From Homarus americanus (taxonomy: Eukaryota; Arthropoda; Malacostraca; Decapoda; Nephropidae): DNA of 64,000 nucleotides. Every line of letters starts with the position of its first letter. The stretch's first letter is position 1. The translations under genes were made by a program, and so were the position numbers. Below the pieces are notes generated by a model. The model did not search any database. It saw nothing but the letters and a program-made list of their open reading frames with translations, and was not told where the DNA came from. Below are positions 44,690-55,974 of this stretch, piece after piece. The stretch spans positions 6,102,545-6,166,544 of the forward strand of contig NW_024724368.1 in the NCBI RefSeq assembly GCF_018991925.1, given 5' to 3'.

Positions 44690-44900
44690 GTTGAGGAGGA
44701 AGTGTACCTGTATGGGTGAGGGAGGAGAGGGAGGGTAGTGTGAGGGAGGGGGAGGGTAGTGTGTGAGGGAGGGAGGGGGGTGTGTGAGGGAGTGTGAGGA
44801 GGGAGGTTATGTGTGTGAGGGGGAGGGAGGAGGGAGGGAGTGTGTGGGAGGGGTAGTGTGTGAGGGAGGTAGGAAGGGGAGAGGGTAGTGTGTGAGGGAA
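44690..44900. repeat. GTGTGTGAGGGAGGGGGAGG minisatellite
   Basis: G-rich units of 16-30 bp containing TAGTGTGTGAGGGAGG. Confidence 0.92.
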
Positions 44901-44914
44901 AACATAAACTTGAT

Positions 44915-44919
<5 letters not shown>

Positions 44920-44967
<48 letters not shown>

Positions 44968-44968
44968 C
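44920..44968. repeat. (AAT)n microsatellite
   Basis: About 48 bp of AAT. Confidence 0.96.
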
Positions 44969-45039
44969 TTCTCCATATAAAGAAACAGATAATCAATAAG
45001 GAGAATAAAACAAATAAATAAAACAAGTACAGTAAACTC

Positions 45040-45152
45040 CAACCCCCCCTCCTTCCTTCTCCTTCCTCCTCCTCCCTCCTTCTTCCTCCTCCTCCTCCTT
45101 CCTCCTTCTTCCTCCTCCTCCTTCCTCCTCCTCCTTCTTCTACTCCTTCCCC
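45040..45152. repeat. (CCT/CTT)n polypyrimidine tract
   Basis: CCTCCTCCTT and TTCTTCCTCC triplet-type repeats. Confidence 0.92.
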
Positions 45153-45600
45153 TAGCAAGTCACCGCCCCACCCTAATCCTTCACTTGGTGCCTCTGTGAT
45201 TAGGACGTGTGATAATCACCAATCACACGTAATTAGCCGAGTAATGGCGACCTGGACGGCTCATCCATACTCATCCATCAGGCTTCCCGCCACTCACCCT
45301 AGCCTCATCCCTCTCTGGGCGACACTTGGGGCAAGAGTTACCTGTGGTCACTCATCATCCTTCTAGCGTTTACCCTGTTTACCCAACACTCATTATATCG
45401 ATCTGTATCTTGGGTCATCCACTATTTATTCATACTTATCGGTCTTGTGTAACTCTTCGCCCAACACTCATCCAGACTCACCCATCTCATGTTTATCATC
45501 CAACATTTACCTGTCTTGTGTTTATCTTGGACCAGCCAACACTCATCCACTGAATTTGTGTCACAGAAAGTGGTTGTTATAAACGACCCCATGTTGTTTT

Positions 45601-45657
<57 letters not shown>

Positions 45658-45700
45658 TTAATAATAATACTGCAATAATAATACTGTAATAATAATCATC
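45601..45700. repeat. (AAT)n microsatellite
   Basis: AAT run 45601-45655 with imperfect continuation to about 45700. Confidence 0.96.
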
Positions 45701-45719
45701 ATCCAAGCTCATGTCAATC

Positions 45720-47365
45720 CAGTCCGCGAACCGTTACGATGGCAAAACTTGGTTAACTTTGCACTAAAAATTTATCACGTGTACCTTGTCACCTGTTGAT
45801 CAATCATATCAAGTTTGGTGCAAATCCTGACACACGTTCTCTTGTTATTTAGTGACATATAAACGAACAGGATCGAGAACAATACTCTGAAGAACATTGA
45901 TAGATGGGAGGTGAACATTTCTCTTATAAAACATACTATTAATCTGTGTTCTAAAGCGGGGGGCGAAGACCGACTGCCACCTCCCAGTGGTGCCCTCTGG
46001 GTAATGCTAACGGCAGCGGCAACACCGTCATGGCAGATTCAGCACACACACACACTGGCTCTACATTTTGTTTTACATGAGGAAAAAAACGACAATCTCC
46101 TCCTCGGACTGGACACACCTTATGGAATACGAAGCAGACTAATTTTGGACAAGGAGCCAGTAAGACCCTGAGTGGCGACGATTGACTCAAGAACCCTCAG
46201 CGACATGGAAGAAGAGATAGTGGAGTTAAGGATGGCAGGAGCCTTGACATCCTGTGAGTGTATTGAAGACTGAGTGATCAAGAGGGATTATTATTCCTTA
46301 CACAAAGGGCTGAGAGTATGACTTAATGTGTAGAAATGGTTTTATAGTGTCCTTGATGAAGGTGAAGTGTAGAAGGTGGAACCAGAACAGAGAAAAATCA
46401 TCCGTTCTAGAGGTATATGGCTCTAGATAACGATGGTGTCAACAAGAACACAATATATACGACACACTGCGGAATATACAGTGTAACCACTATTAGGAGG
46501 TTGACACACCATTCAGTTAGATGGTAGTATGCTACGATGTAAACAAACACATATCTGCCACATCCCAGAAAACGTGCCAACCACTGTACCAGGTATAAGT
46601 GCAGCCAACTGTACATGGTGCGGCGGCGACCCGGTGGAAGTTTGTAAGATGACTTGTAGAGGAAGTGGAGAATATTACTGGATATTTTCGTACAGGTGGA
46701 TGACGATAACCTGTGGTGCGTGACCTACTATCTATCGTGAGGAATTTTTTTATTTTTTTTTTGCTCGGGAAATGACACAAATGGACGTAGTATACCAGTG
46801 AAGGAGAGCAGCAGAGAGCCAGTACAGAGAAGCGTGTGATTGATTATCTGATCTTAATAAATGATTAAAGGTGTAACAATACCTTTTAAATTATTGGATG
46901 CTGATCATGTTATGGTAATTTTTGAAACTAGTTTGACAGAAGAGTAGTTGGGGAAAGATTATTACTGGTGCAGGAATATGACTCCGTATGATGAGAATGC
47001 CAAGAGAGGAAGAGAAGAAAGAAAGAGAGAGAGACAAAGGAAGACACGGGAGGGAAAATGGCGAAGCATCAAGATGAAAGTTTCACAAATGACGGAAGAA
47101 ATACAGTAGCTCAAATGTTAAGAGAATACATGAGACGAGAGACGCCGCCAGAGAAATGAGAAGTGTTTTGGACGACCGATTAAGTGCGAAAAGTGTGTAT
47201 TTGAACTGATATTGACAAGAGAGGAAGAATTTTGAGAGACGGGGAGTGAGAGGCAGCCTTCTCGGATGTATACCCCAGCATGGAGAGCCTGTGTGAGGAT
47301 GGGCAGCTGATAGGTCTACTGGTACTGGTGGAGGCTGACATGTGTGTTGAACTACCATGATTATA
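45720..47365. other. Longest lower-copy stretch in the window
   Basis: About 1.6 kb with almost no tandem repetition. Open frames at 45911-46171 (86 aa) and 46529-46723 (64 aa, Cys-rich) are the only ones with non-repeat composition. Neither resembles a known family. If a real exon exists in this window, this stretch is one of the likelier places. Confidence 0.45.
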
Positions 47366-47368
47366 CAG

Positions 47369-47441
47369 GTTTCCGTAGTGTAGTGGTTATCACGTGCGCC
47401 TCACACGCGCAAGGTCCCCGGTTCGATCCCGGGCGGAAACA
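47369..47441 (+). tRNA. tRNA-Val (CAC)
   Basis: 73-nt cloverleaf identical to the one at 3303-3375: acceptor GTTTCCG/CGGAAAC, anticodon CAC in CTCACAC, B box GGTTCGATCCC and discriminator A. A CA-rich tract follows. No T4 run lies immediately downstream (only CTTTATG), so termination may be less efficient or occur further on. Confidence 0.95.
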
Positions 47442-47460
47442 CAAAGCTTTATGCACGGTA

Positions 47461-47516
47461 ATACACACACACACACAGGTACACACACACACACACACAC
47501 AAGTACACACACACAC
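47461..47516. repeat. (CA)n microsatellite, interrupted
   Basis: CA blocks separated by GGTACACAC and AAGTACACAC. Confidence 0.92.
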
Positions 47517-47751
47517 TCTCCCCCGTTTCCCACACAGTATATGCACACACAACTTTCTCTTGACAAACAGGAAGTGACAATACAATTTAAGTAATGAAAA
47601 AACAAAGAATTTCTGTGTTTATGGAGGTGATGACCCTCTCCTGCAGTGTGTGTGGTCAGCAAACAGGGTCAGTGCAAGACGTGTCAACATGAGTTTCCCC
47701 GCCACGCCACAACACCTTCCACTCGTCATTGGTAATATTTTTTGGGGGGGG

Positions 47752-48035
47752 GATCACCTGGAGATTAAACCCTTCTATTTCACCTTAAGATTAACCACCC
47801 TAATGCTAACCTAACCTAACCTAACCTAACCCTAACCTAATCTAATCTAACATAACCTAATCTAACACTCTAATCTAGCCTAACATCCTAACCTGTCTTA
47901 ACTCCACCTAATCAAGTTTAATCTGACCTGAATTGACCTTTTTAACCTAACCTAACCTAACCTAACCCCAAACAGGTGTCATTAGCGTGTTTAATAATAA
48001 GGTGAAATTTACTGCAACTAATATTTCGGTAATCC
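47752..48035. mobile_element. FB-TTAGG foldback element
   Basis: Left arm GATCACCTGGAGATTAAACC, CTATTTCACCTTAAGATTAA, then CCACCCTAATGCTAACC. Centre about 165 bp of CCTAA, partly degenerate. Right arm CAGGTGTCATTAGCGTGTTT, AATAATAAGGTGAAATTTAC. The outermost right end is diverged. Confidence 0.82.
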
Positions 48036-48059
48036 CGTATTTTTTATGGTCTATGATGT

Positions 48060-48180
48060 ACAGTGAACATGGTAGGGTGTGGTGTAGGCTAAAAGGTGTG
48101 GGTATAGGTGTGGCTGGATGTGGGTATGAGAGGGTGTGGGGTAGTGTGGGTGTGACAGGGTAAGGGTGTGGTCATGACTG
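48060..48180. repeat. GGGTGTGG-type degenerate repeat
   Basis: Irregular GGTGTGGG, GGTGTAGG and GGGTATG words. Confidence 0.6.
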
Positions 48181-48244
48181 TGCGGTAAGAATGATGTTAA
48201 CTGTCATGGATGTTTTTACAAGAAGTCAATTGTGTTTTTTACTT

Positions 48245-48350
48245 TAGTTTAAGTTACGTTAGGTTAGGGTGGGTTAGTTCAGGATAGGTTAGATTAAATT
48301 AAATTAGGTTAGTTTAAATTAAATTAGATTGGGTTAGGTTAGATTCGGGA
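48245..48350. repeat. Degenerate TTAGG/TTAAATTAG field
   Basis: GTTAGGTTAGGGTGGGTTAG and AAATTAAATTAGGTTAG words. Confidence 0.8.
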
Positions 48351-48361
48351 AGATTAGGGTC

Positions 48362-48505
48362 GATGTTTCGATCCCAGGCACTCCCAATTCACCCAGCTGT
48401 AAATGGGTACCTAACTAACTTAACAACTTGGGGAAGTGAAGGCGGTCGAGTGCAGTACCGGCCATGCTGCCTCCGTGTGTACCGAAGGCTTAGTGTGTTA
48501 TATCC
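48362..48505 (+). mobile_element. tRNA-derived SINE fragment
   Basis: B-box-like GTTTCGATCCC, then CACCCAGCTGTAAATGGGTA, CCTAACTAACTTAACAACTT, GGGGAAGTGAAGGCGGTCGA, CCGGCCATGCTGCCTCCGTG and GTACCGAAGGCT. The word order matches the body of a tRNA-derived SINE type I know from crustacean genomes. The tRNA 5' half is missing. Confidence 0.7.
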
Positions 48506-48542
48506 ACCCTGTCCCTATGAGACCCACTTATATTTTCACAGG

Positions 48543-48668
48543 TCAGGAATAAACTACGATTAGTCTCCTATGGTCCACCACCGGGGTTCTCAAAAGGTTC
48601 TCACATCAGGAATAAACTAAGATTAGTCTCCTATGGTCCACCACCGGGGTTCTCAAAAGGTTCTCACA
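48543..48668. repeat. 63-bp direct duplication
   Basis: TCAGGAATAAACTACGATTA, GTCTCCTATGGTCCACCACC and GGGGTTCTCAAAAGGTTCTC occur twice with a 63-bp offset (48544 and 48607) and one visible mismatch. Confidence 0.95.
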
Positions 48669-48843
48669 TTATCTCATCTAGAGACTCGAGGACGTATTTT
48701 ATTCTCCCACTTGGGCAACACCGTAGATACTGGACAACTTGGCGTCAAAACTACACTGAGACTTGACAGTAACTCTACATTTATCTTATATTGAGAAGAA
48801 AATGTATCTTACAGAATCCAGACTGGGATTTGTTATACATATG

Positions 48844-48849
<6 letters not shown>

Positions 48850-48885
<36 letters not shown>
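48850..48885. repeat. (GA)n microsatellite
   Basis: About 36 bp of GA. Confidence 0.95.
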
Positions 48886-48886
<1 letters not shown>

Positions 48887-48901
48887 ATTTCAAGATGTGT
48901 G

Positions 48902-49012
48902 ACAGGCAGGGTGTGGGTGTGACAGGCAGGGTGTGGGTATGGTAAGACAGGGGTGTGGGTGTGGCAGGCAGAGTGTGGGTGTGGCAGGCAGAGTGTGGGT
49001 GTGGCAGGCAGG
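48902..49012. repeat. 19-bp minisatellite GGCAGGCAGAGTGTGGGTGT
   Basis: Five or six units of about 19 bp with GGCAG and GTGTGGGTGT. Confidence 0.92.
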
Positions 49013-49216
49013 GTTAGGGACCGGTCAGTGCCTCGACCCCGTTACAACACCAGCACGGAGCTACCTGACCCTGCACGTACACACACACACACACACAGGG
49101 TCAGTCCTACCTGGTGATCTGATTTCTTTACATAACATCAGGTAACGGAGTGATGCATTATATTCTGATTGCTCTGTTGACATAATGTAATATATCTGTA
49201 TATAATAGTCATTTGA

Positions 49217-49330
<114 letters not shown>

Positions 49331-49449
49331 TAAAGGAAGAATCGACTACATCAAAATGTCACCAGATCATTGTGAGCACTTTAGTGTGAGAGCATTAGGG
49401 ACACATACCAAAGTGATCTATCAAGTGCTTCTCTTAAGTGTGTTGACGG

Positions 49450-49546
49450 GCTCCCTCCACCACCGACTCCCTCCACCACCGACTCCCTCCACCACCGACT
49501 CCCTCCACCACCGACTCCCTCCACCACCGACTCCCTCCACCACTGA
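49450..49546. repeat. 16-bp minisatellite CTCCCTCCACCACCGA
   Basis: Six units with a 16-bp period. Confidence 0.95.
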
Positions 49547-49659
49547 CTCCTCCTGTCTCCCTCCACCTGTTTCGAGAAGGGGGAGGGAAGCAAGGCTGTG
49601 TGGTATAGCTTCTTGAGTGGACTGGTTTTGGTTGTGTTTGGTTGATGTCATTGTTATCC

Positions 49660-49735
49660 CCCTCCTCTTCCCCCTTCCTCACCACTCCTCCCCTCCCTTC
49701 CCCTCTCCCCCTCTCTACCCCTCCCCCTCCAACAC
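49660..49735. repeat. Polypyrimidine tract
   Basis: CCCCTCCTCTTCCCCC-type sequence. Confidence 0.88.
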
Positions 49736-49975
49736 ACACACAACCTTTTATCGGAAGGTTCTCAGGCCAGTGTGTAGAAGTTTTGTCTAGTTCTGGGTCT
49801 ACCTGTCTCTTTGTCTCTCCCTTGGCTCCTCTTAGACAGGGTCAGTCCTCCGGAGAGTGACAGGGCGGTGTGGGGGTGGAGTAATCTTTGCAGGGCGACT
49901 GTAAAAAGTTTTATATATATAATTAAAACAAAAACTCACCTTTTTTCAGGAACATATTTTCGAACTTCTTGACTA

Positions 49976-49981
49976 CTTCTA

Positions 49982-50020
<39 letters not shown>

Positions 50021-50030
50021 TTTTTTTTAA
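49976..50030. repeat. (ACT)n followed by a T run
   Basis: ACTACTACT for about 40 bp then ten T. A similar but shorter combination (CTACTACTACTACC and a T8 run) borders the other side of the element at 50131-50935. Confidence 0.93.
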
Positions 50031-50130
50031 CGTGGCCTCCAGCCTCCCCCAATAGCCACACCTTCGCCACCATTTATTACCTTAATATTAAATATCCTAA
50101 TACATAAGTAGCTATCCTATCTGTGTTGAA

Positions 50131-50935
50131 TTAGTTGAGCCGCAGATCTATGCGGCATTCAGTGACTGTAGCCTCATAGTCAATATCTGCAGCAGTTGTC
50201 GGAATAGGGGCAGAAGCTCTCGTTCCCCTGAGGCAGAGCAAAGCCGACCGAAGGAGAGAGAAGACAGTCGACATCTCATCCAGGCTGTAACATAACTTCT
50301 GGGCTGCTGCTTCTGTTCGGAGATCACCTCCGCGAGTCTGGCGTAGAAACATCTTGCACTTGGTCCCATCCCACCAGAGGTTGTGAACACTAGAGGAGTG
50401 AAGCTGCCTTGATCAACGTTTTGAATTCTCTCCCCATATGCCCTTCTCTTGTCGTTCTCGTTCCTCCTATGTGCAGCATCGAGAGCTAGGTTACGGTGAC
50501 ATGCGGCCATGGGATCAAAAATCCTGATGTCGAAGAAAGCTCGCTGTCCCCGCGTCCAGAATCCTCGAGCACTGACGTCCACACGGGCTTCGTTAGATGT
50601 GTTTGAAGTCCTGTGTTGGAAGATATCGCATCCAATGGAAGGAGGGTCGGTTCTACCATGACGTCCCGGCAGATTTCCTTCAACATGTTTGCTGTGAGAT
50701 CCCTTACCTCGTCATGCCTCATGCATATGAAGCCCCCCTTCTTGCAGACCATGGCGTGATCGCCATCATAGGAAGAGCCACACACGCATTGGGAGGGCAA
50801 ACCTTCTACTGGCCAACCGTACCTTAGAGCAATGGCATCTGTAAATTCTTGTTTGTTAAGACTGAAACCATTTGCCCTTTTCGGTAACGTAGTTAACCAG
50901 TTCGAGGCGCCCACCTCCTGCGCTATAGCTACTTT
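50131..50935 (-). mobile_element. Mobile-element ORF, C-terminal part with nuclease-like region (two frameshifts)
   Basis: Read on the minus strand, three frames form one protein in order. Frame A (to about 50600): GASNWLTTLPKRANGFSLNK, ALRYGWPVEGLPSQCVCGSS, HAMVCKKGGFICMRHDEVRD, LTANMLKEICRDVMVEPTLL. Frame B (about 50600-50245): VDVSARGFWTRGQRAFFDIR, FTPLVFTTSGGMG. Frame C (about 50245-50131): LLRSALLCLRGTRASAP then the stop. Proteins with this block order are abundant in cnidarian, mollusc and crustacean genomes, usually downstream of a reverse transcriptase. C-x-C, H and C residues (CVC, DHAMVC) suggest a zinc-binding motif. The D...FDIR pattern is compatible with a PD-(D/E)xK-like nuclease, which is inference. 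The 5' part, including any RT, is absent. Confidence 0.8.
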
Positions 50936-50939
50936 TTTT

Positions 50940-51420
50940 TCAAATTTTCTACTACTACTACCACATGTTTAAAGTTGCTCCCATGATGAGGTCACTTACT
51001 CACTGTTAGATTACTTGATATTGAGGAAATTTGAACTGTGGATTGCAAGATCTCACTTAACGCTGAACCCCGAGTCGCCAATACTGTAGAATCGACCATG
51101 CTGTTGACAACCTGTAGAGTATTATTATTTTTTCCCCTTTTCCTTATGCCTTGTTTATAGAAAATGGAAAGAGACGTACAGTGGTTCTTCCGTCTTTCCG
51201 TTCCTCCGTCTTTCCATTCGTCCGTTCGTCCGCCCAAACAAGATTCGTGGACTGTATTGAAATTTAATGTACAGTTTCATAATTACTTTAATACCTGAAG
51301 TGGTGGAGTTGGTTAAGGAACGTTCTTGTGGTTTGTTATTATTTATTGCCGCTGTTTTTGTTTAAAGAGTTTGTAGCAGCTGGGGCGCCTACCATCCACG
51401 TTGAGTGTTTAGGAGTAATA
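50940..51420. other. Lower-copy intergenic sequence
   Basis: A CCGTCTTTCCGTTCCTCCG patch at about 51190-51220. No gene recognised. Confidence 0.45.
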
Positions 51421-51423
51421 ATC

Positions 51424-51592
51424 AGACAGGCAGACAGACAGATACATACATTTACTTACACAGACAGGCAGACACAAGTACACAGACAGGCAGACATGAG
51501 TACACAGAGAAACACAAGTACGTACACAGACAACAGACACAAGTACGTACACAGACAAATACAAGTACACATGCAGACAGACAGACAGAATC
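51424..51592. repeat. (CAGA)n and ACAAGTACACAGACAGGCAG degenerate repeat
   Basis: CAGACAGG, CACAAGTAC and ACAGACAGACAG words in irregular order. Confidence 0.9.
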
Positions 51593-51739
51593 AGAAATAA
51601 AGTAGTAACTCCACCTGACAGGTTGAGTGGACAGTTAACACTTCGCCACACCTGACAAGATAAATCACAGTCTGTCTGTCAGTCACCGTGTTAGTGACTG
51701 TCTAGTTTTTCTCACTCACACACCTGTCTTTGGGTAATG

Positions 51740-52138
51740 GAGACCAACACCTCACACTTGTAACAGGTAGGAGACCGTGACCTCATACTTGTAACAGGTA
51801 GGAGACCACCACCTCACACTTGTAACAGGTAGGAGACCATCACCTCACACTTGTAACAGGTAGGAGACCACCACCTCACACTTGTAACAGGTAGGAGACC
51901 ATCACCTCACACTTGTAACAGGTAGGAGACCACCACCTCACACTTGTAACATGTAGGAGACCATCACCTCACTTTTGTAACAGGTAGGAGACCATCACCT
52001 CACACTTGTAACAGGTAGGAGACCATGACCTCACACTTGTAACATGTAGGAGACCATCACCTCACACTTGTAACAGGTAGGAGACCACCACCTCATACTT
52101 GTAACAGGTAGACCATGACCTCATACTTGCAACAGGGT
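51740..52138. repeat. 31-bp minisatellite, about 13 copies
   Basis: The unit is AACAGGTAGGAGACCATCAC plus CTCACACTTGT. CCATCAC and CCACCAC variants alternate in part of the array, suggesting a 62-bp higher-order unit. Confidence 0.96.
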
Positions 52139-52325
52139 GTCTCAGGGTACGGCCATAAGTCACGAGGGGTGAGGAGACGTCAATCTTGTCCCTGATTACC
52201 GAGGATCATCACGACCCAGCACTTGCCTCCCACACCGTCGTGAGGTGACCCGACGACAACACCAGTTTTTTTACCCTCGTCACGGCTCCGTATGGGTTGT
52301 CAAATGTTCCTACGGTGAAACTTCG

Positions 52326-52394
52326 GATCACCTGAAGATTAGGAACCCCAGTTTATTTTATCTGGTGATTAATAAAACATTCTAATTGTACCTT
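52326..52394. mobile_element. FB-TTAGG foldback element, left half
   Basis: GATCACCTGAAGATTAGGAA, CCCCAGTTTATTTTATCTGG, TGATTAATAAAACATTC. The copy stops where an R1 repeat begins (TTGTTGTTG then TTTTGC at 52410), so R1 may have inserted into it or replaced its right part. Confidence 0.78.
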
Positions 52395-52397
52395 ATT

Positions 52398-52712
52398 TTT
52401 GTTGTTGTTGTTATTTTGCTACTTAGAGAGGCTAGTTTATTGTGCACCCCCATACTCATCCTGTGAGCGGTACCACGAAAGGATTATAGAGGTCACAAAG
52501 GATGTGTATAACAGTCCCCAGTGGTTAGGATATTATGGTATTTAATGTTACAGAGTATTTCAAATACATTGTTTATTTAGTTATGTACTTATTCCCAACT
52601 GCGTGAGTACAGGTGTGTGAGGCGGTATGTCTGGCCGCACACTTTGTTATTCACATTTGCGTGAGAAGTATTCAAGCACATTGTGTATTTGGTTCTATAC
52701 ATGAGAAGTGAC
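52398..52712 (+). repeat. R1 dispersed repeat, long copy
   Basis: GAGGCTAGTTTATTGTGCAC, CCCCATACTCATCCTGTGAG, GGTACCACGAAAGGATTATA, GTGTATAACAGTCCCCAGTG, GTTAGGATATTATGG, GAGTACAGGTGTGTGAGGCG, and ATTCAAGCACATTGTGTATT then TGGTTCTATACATG. Full-length match in order to the copy at 10290-10585. Confidence 0.9.
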
Positions 52713-52765
52713 TTGGCTACTAAGTGCAAAAAAGTGGATATAATCTTAATATGTCGGCTATCTTG

Positions 52766-53072
52766 CGTGGTGTAACTCTGCGTGGTGTAACTCTGCGTGG
52801 TGTAACTCTACGTAGTGTAACTGCGTGGTGTAACTCTGCGTGGTGTAACTCTACGTGGTGTAACTCTGCGTGGTGTAACTCTGCGTGGTGTAACTCTGCG
52901 TGGTGTAACTCTGCGTGGTGTAACTCTGCGTGGTGTAACTCTGCGTGGTGTAACTCTACGTGGTGTAACTCTACGTGGTGTAACTCTACGTGGTGTTACT
53001 CTACGTGGTGTAACTGCGTGGTGTAACTCTGCGTGGTTAACTCTGCGTGGTTAACTCTGCGTGGTTAACTCT
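52766..53072. repeat. 15-bp minisatellite GCGTGGTGTAACTCT, about 20 copies
   Basis: A homogeneous 15-bp period with GCGTGG and ACGTGG variants. Three GTGGTTAACTCTGC units end the array. The 100-aa frame over it (SAWCN repeats) is an artefact. Confidence 0.96.
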
Positions 53073-53147
53073 TGATCCTTAGGTTGTTCTCTCAAGTGAT
53101 CATACTTAATTGTTAACTTATTTACTTATCGGCCTTTTCTCTTTTGA

Positions 53148-53310
53148 ACTAACGCATTCGGTCGGTTAGTCGGTAACTTGTCGGCTTCGTGCTGTCGGTG
53201 TAACTTTTCGGCTTTGTGTTGTCGGCGTAACTTATCGGCTTTATGTTGTCGGAGTAACTTATCGGCTTTGTGTTGCCAGCGTAACTTGTCGGCTTCGTGC
53301 TCTCGGCAGG
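53148..53310. repeat. GTCGGCTTCGTGCTGTCGGTGTAACTT minisatellite
   Basis: Five units of about 27 bp with TCGGCTTTGTGTTGTCGG and GTAACTTATC. Confidence 0.92.
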
Positions 53311-53364
53311 TACTGGTCGTCTAGATGGTGGTCATCTAGATTCGACCCTCTTGGAATTCACACT

Positions 53365-53528
53365 TGGTTAGGCTATTTGAGGTTAGGTTAGGTAAGGTTA
53401 GGCTAGGCTAGGCTAGTTTAACTTAGTTCAGTTTAGTTTAGTTCAGTTTAGTTTAGGTTAGGTTAGTTTAGTTTAGGTTAGGTTAGGTTAGGTTAGGTTA
53501 GGTTAGGTTAGGTTAGGTTAGGTTATGC
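53365..53528. repeat. TTAGG/TTAGTTTAG array
   Basis: GTTTAGTTTAGTTCAG in the middle and more than ten perfect GGTTA units at 53470-53525. Confidence 0.95.
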
Positions 53529-53611
53529 TAAGAATATTGATCTCTGTGTGTTTGGCAATCGATCATGAACGGAATCAGGCAGACGAACCTTCTCTGGATA
53601 ATATTAAAGAT

Positions 53612-53616
53612 GGATG

Positions 53617-53648
<32 letters not shown>
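53612..53648. repeat. (GATA)n microsatellite
   Basis: About nine ATAG units. Confidence 0.95.
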
Positions 53649-53649
53649 T

Positions 53650-54690
53650 TCAGTAAAATTATCATTACAAGTTTATATTGATTCAGGACGTGTACAGACA
53701 ATGCAGGCATACGCTACTCACCTCTTGACCCCACGTAACACACCTTGCTTACCAACACACTACTACCGTCTCACACCTCACCCCTGGCATCTAGTGGTGG
53801 GGTAGTCGAGCTCTCCTTCCTGGATCATCGTCCGCCAGGTATACGCATGACCGCGACTCTATATTTGAATTCCGCTTTTGTGTGGTCACAAAGATCAATA
53901 ATTCTTTCATTTTATCCACACTGTGACCAGGAACTAAAGGGGGTCATAAGATAAGGGTGTGGGGGGGTGATATTTTGTAGGAGGTGTCAGGGTAATTTTA
54001 ATTCAGGTTTCTGGTGATAGGATGGACATTAGTTAACTTTGGCAACGACTGTGTCCACTTTATTACTAACCCCCCCACCCCCCCACCCCACACCTGTACT
54101 GTACTGTATATGCAAGTATAGTTTCATATATGCTTTGTACGTGTAAATACTTCGTGGTCATTATATGAAGGTCAGGGGACGATTTGGCTGTATTACTAGT
54201 CCATTTGGGGAGAGTTAAAACCCGTTAGTAAGCTGGTGAACCACACACACACACACACACACACACTCGGGAGTTTGGTAGTGTTTTTGTGTGTTCCATC
54301 CTATTTTTTTTCTTAATCCTTGTCCATCATTATTATTCTGTATCGTCCTGACTTAAGTATTTATTATATTTCGTGTGAATATTTAATTGGATCAGGTTAT
54401 CATTACTGTGTGTATGTTGCAGCTCAGCGTTAACACTATGACCACCTCCTAGTTTGGAGTGACGTTACCTGAGCATTTTTTTTTAAGTGAGAATTTTTGT
54501 ACAGTGGTAGAATTTGTGGCCAGGCAATAGAATTTTCTTTGGTGGCCTGAGAGTTACTTGGGGCAGCTGTTGGTCAAGACACATTGTTCTGTTGAGAATT
54601 TTGAGAAAAGACTGATATTAATATTCTATTCCAGAAAAGGACATGTTTGTTTGAACGCGACCATATAAAAGTTAACACATGTACTCACGC
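53650..54690. other. Lower-copy intergenic sequence
   Basis: A C-rich patch (54068-54090) and a CA run (54241-54266). No gene recognised. Confidence 0.45.
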
Positions 54691-54691
54691 A

Positions 54692-54695
54692 CGCC

Positions 54696-54750
<55 letters not shown>
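54692..54750. repeat. (CA)n microsatellite
   Basis: About 52 bp of CA. Confidence 0.96.
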
Positions 54751-55890
54751 TTTGCAAGACAGAAAGTCTGGATAATACCGAGAGAGAAACAGTGAGTCAG
54801 TACAAGTGATGGATGGATTGTCAGACCCAAGCTGATATGTCTTGGAAAATACACAGTTCACTGTCGGCTGAGTGATGGCTGGGCCGTGGACCTGGTGAGG
54901 AGAATATTCCGTTATGTTTAGAAAATAAATATAAAATAAAGTTATATTATTTTTTAAAGGTATTTTTGTTGTATGGGTAATGTGAAGCTTAAAGTGATGT
55001 ACAGTATGTCTGCTGCTGCTGCTGCTTTTCTGTTAATCGGAGCTGAGTAGGACTCCTCCAGCGATGGGAGAGTGACAGGGGTGTTTAATGATGCTACCTT
55101 CGTTGGTCGCGGATGTTGAACTACCAAACGTTCAGAAACAGGTTGAGTAACATTGCTCTGTGAGCCTCGAGTCACATCGTCCCCATGGCTAGCAGTACTT
55201 TTGGGGGACTATATGGTACCTCATGGTGTTATTTATGGTAACGAGGCAGTGGTGGTACCTCACGACTCCACTTTTAATTAGAATGATACATTTATGGCGA
55301 GGGTTGTACGGTCTGTGTCCTTGTGACTGTCATGTATGGTGGCAAGTTGAGGAGACTGGCAGCCCTCCAGCACCACACACTCACCCATCCTCCTCCCTTA
55401 GTGATGGAGTGAGGCCTGAGGGAGGGAGGGAACACCTAACGCCCTACCTCCCTCCTTCCTTCCCTACAAGGTGTTGGTCGACCTCCTGAAGGCACCTAAT
55501 AAACCTGACCTTATACGACTACTGTGTTCTACCTCCTGCCGTGAACCTGACGTGGCTGAGGGAGTGAAGGGTCTCTCTCTCTCTCTCTCTCTCTCTCTGT
55601 TCAATAATCGTTCACATAATCCTCATAATCACGAAGTTACAGCATTAAAAAAATATGTTAATATCAACAGTATCTATAGTTTTGTAGGGCATAACCTTCG
55701 TGACAAGTACAGTACTGTAATATACACTAAAATATACTGTATTTCAGAGAGCTTTGTAATATTAGGAATACAGTGCTTCTTACCTGAACGGAGAAACACC
55801 TGTCGAGTTGATGAATTTCTAGTACATTATGAAATATACTTCACATTAACGGGTATATTTCTCCCATTTAACACTTAGATATTTTGTCTA
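54751..55890. other. Lower-copy stretch with short CT and GCT runs
   Basis: (GCT)n at 55010-55026 and (CT)n at 55572-55600. Open frames 55223-55489 and 55471-55878 have no recognised homology. Confidence 0.45.
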
Positions 55891-55897
55891 AGTTGCT

Positions 55898-55898
55898 G

Positions 55899-55972
<74 letters not shown>
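55898..55972. repeat. (GT)n microsatellite
   Basis: About 74 bp with one GCGTGCG interruption. Confidence 0.96.
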
Positions 55973-55974
55973 AA

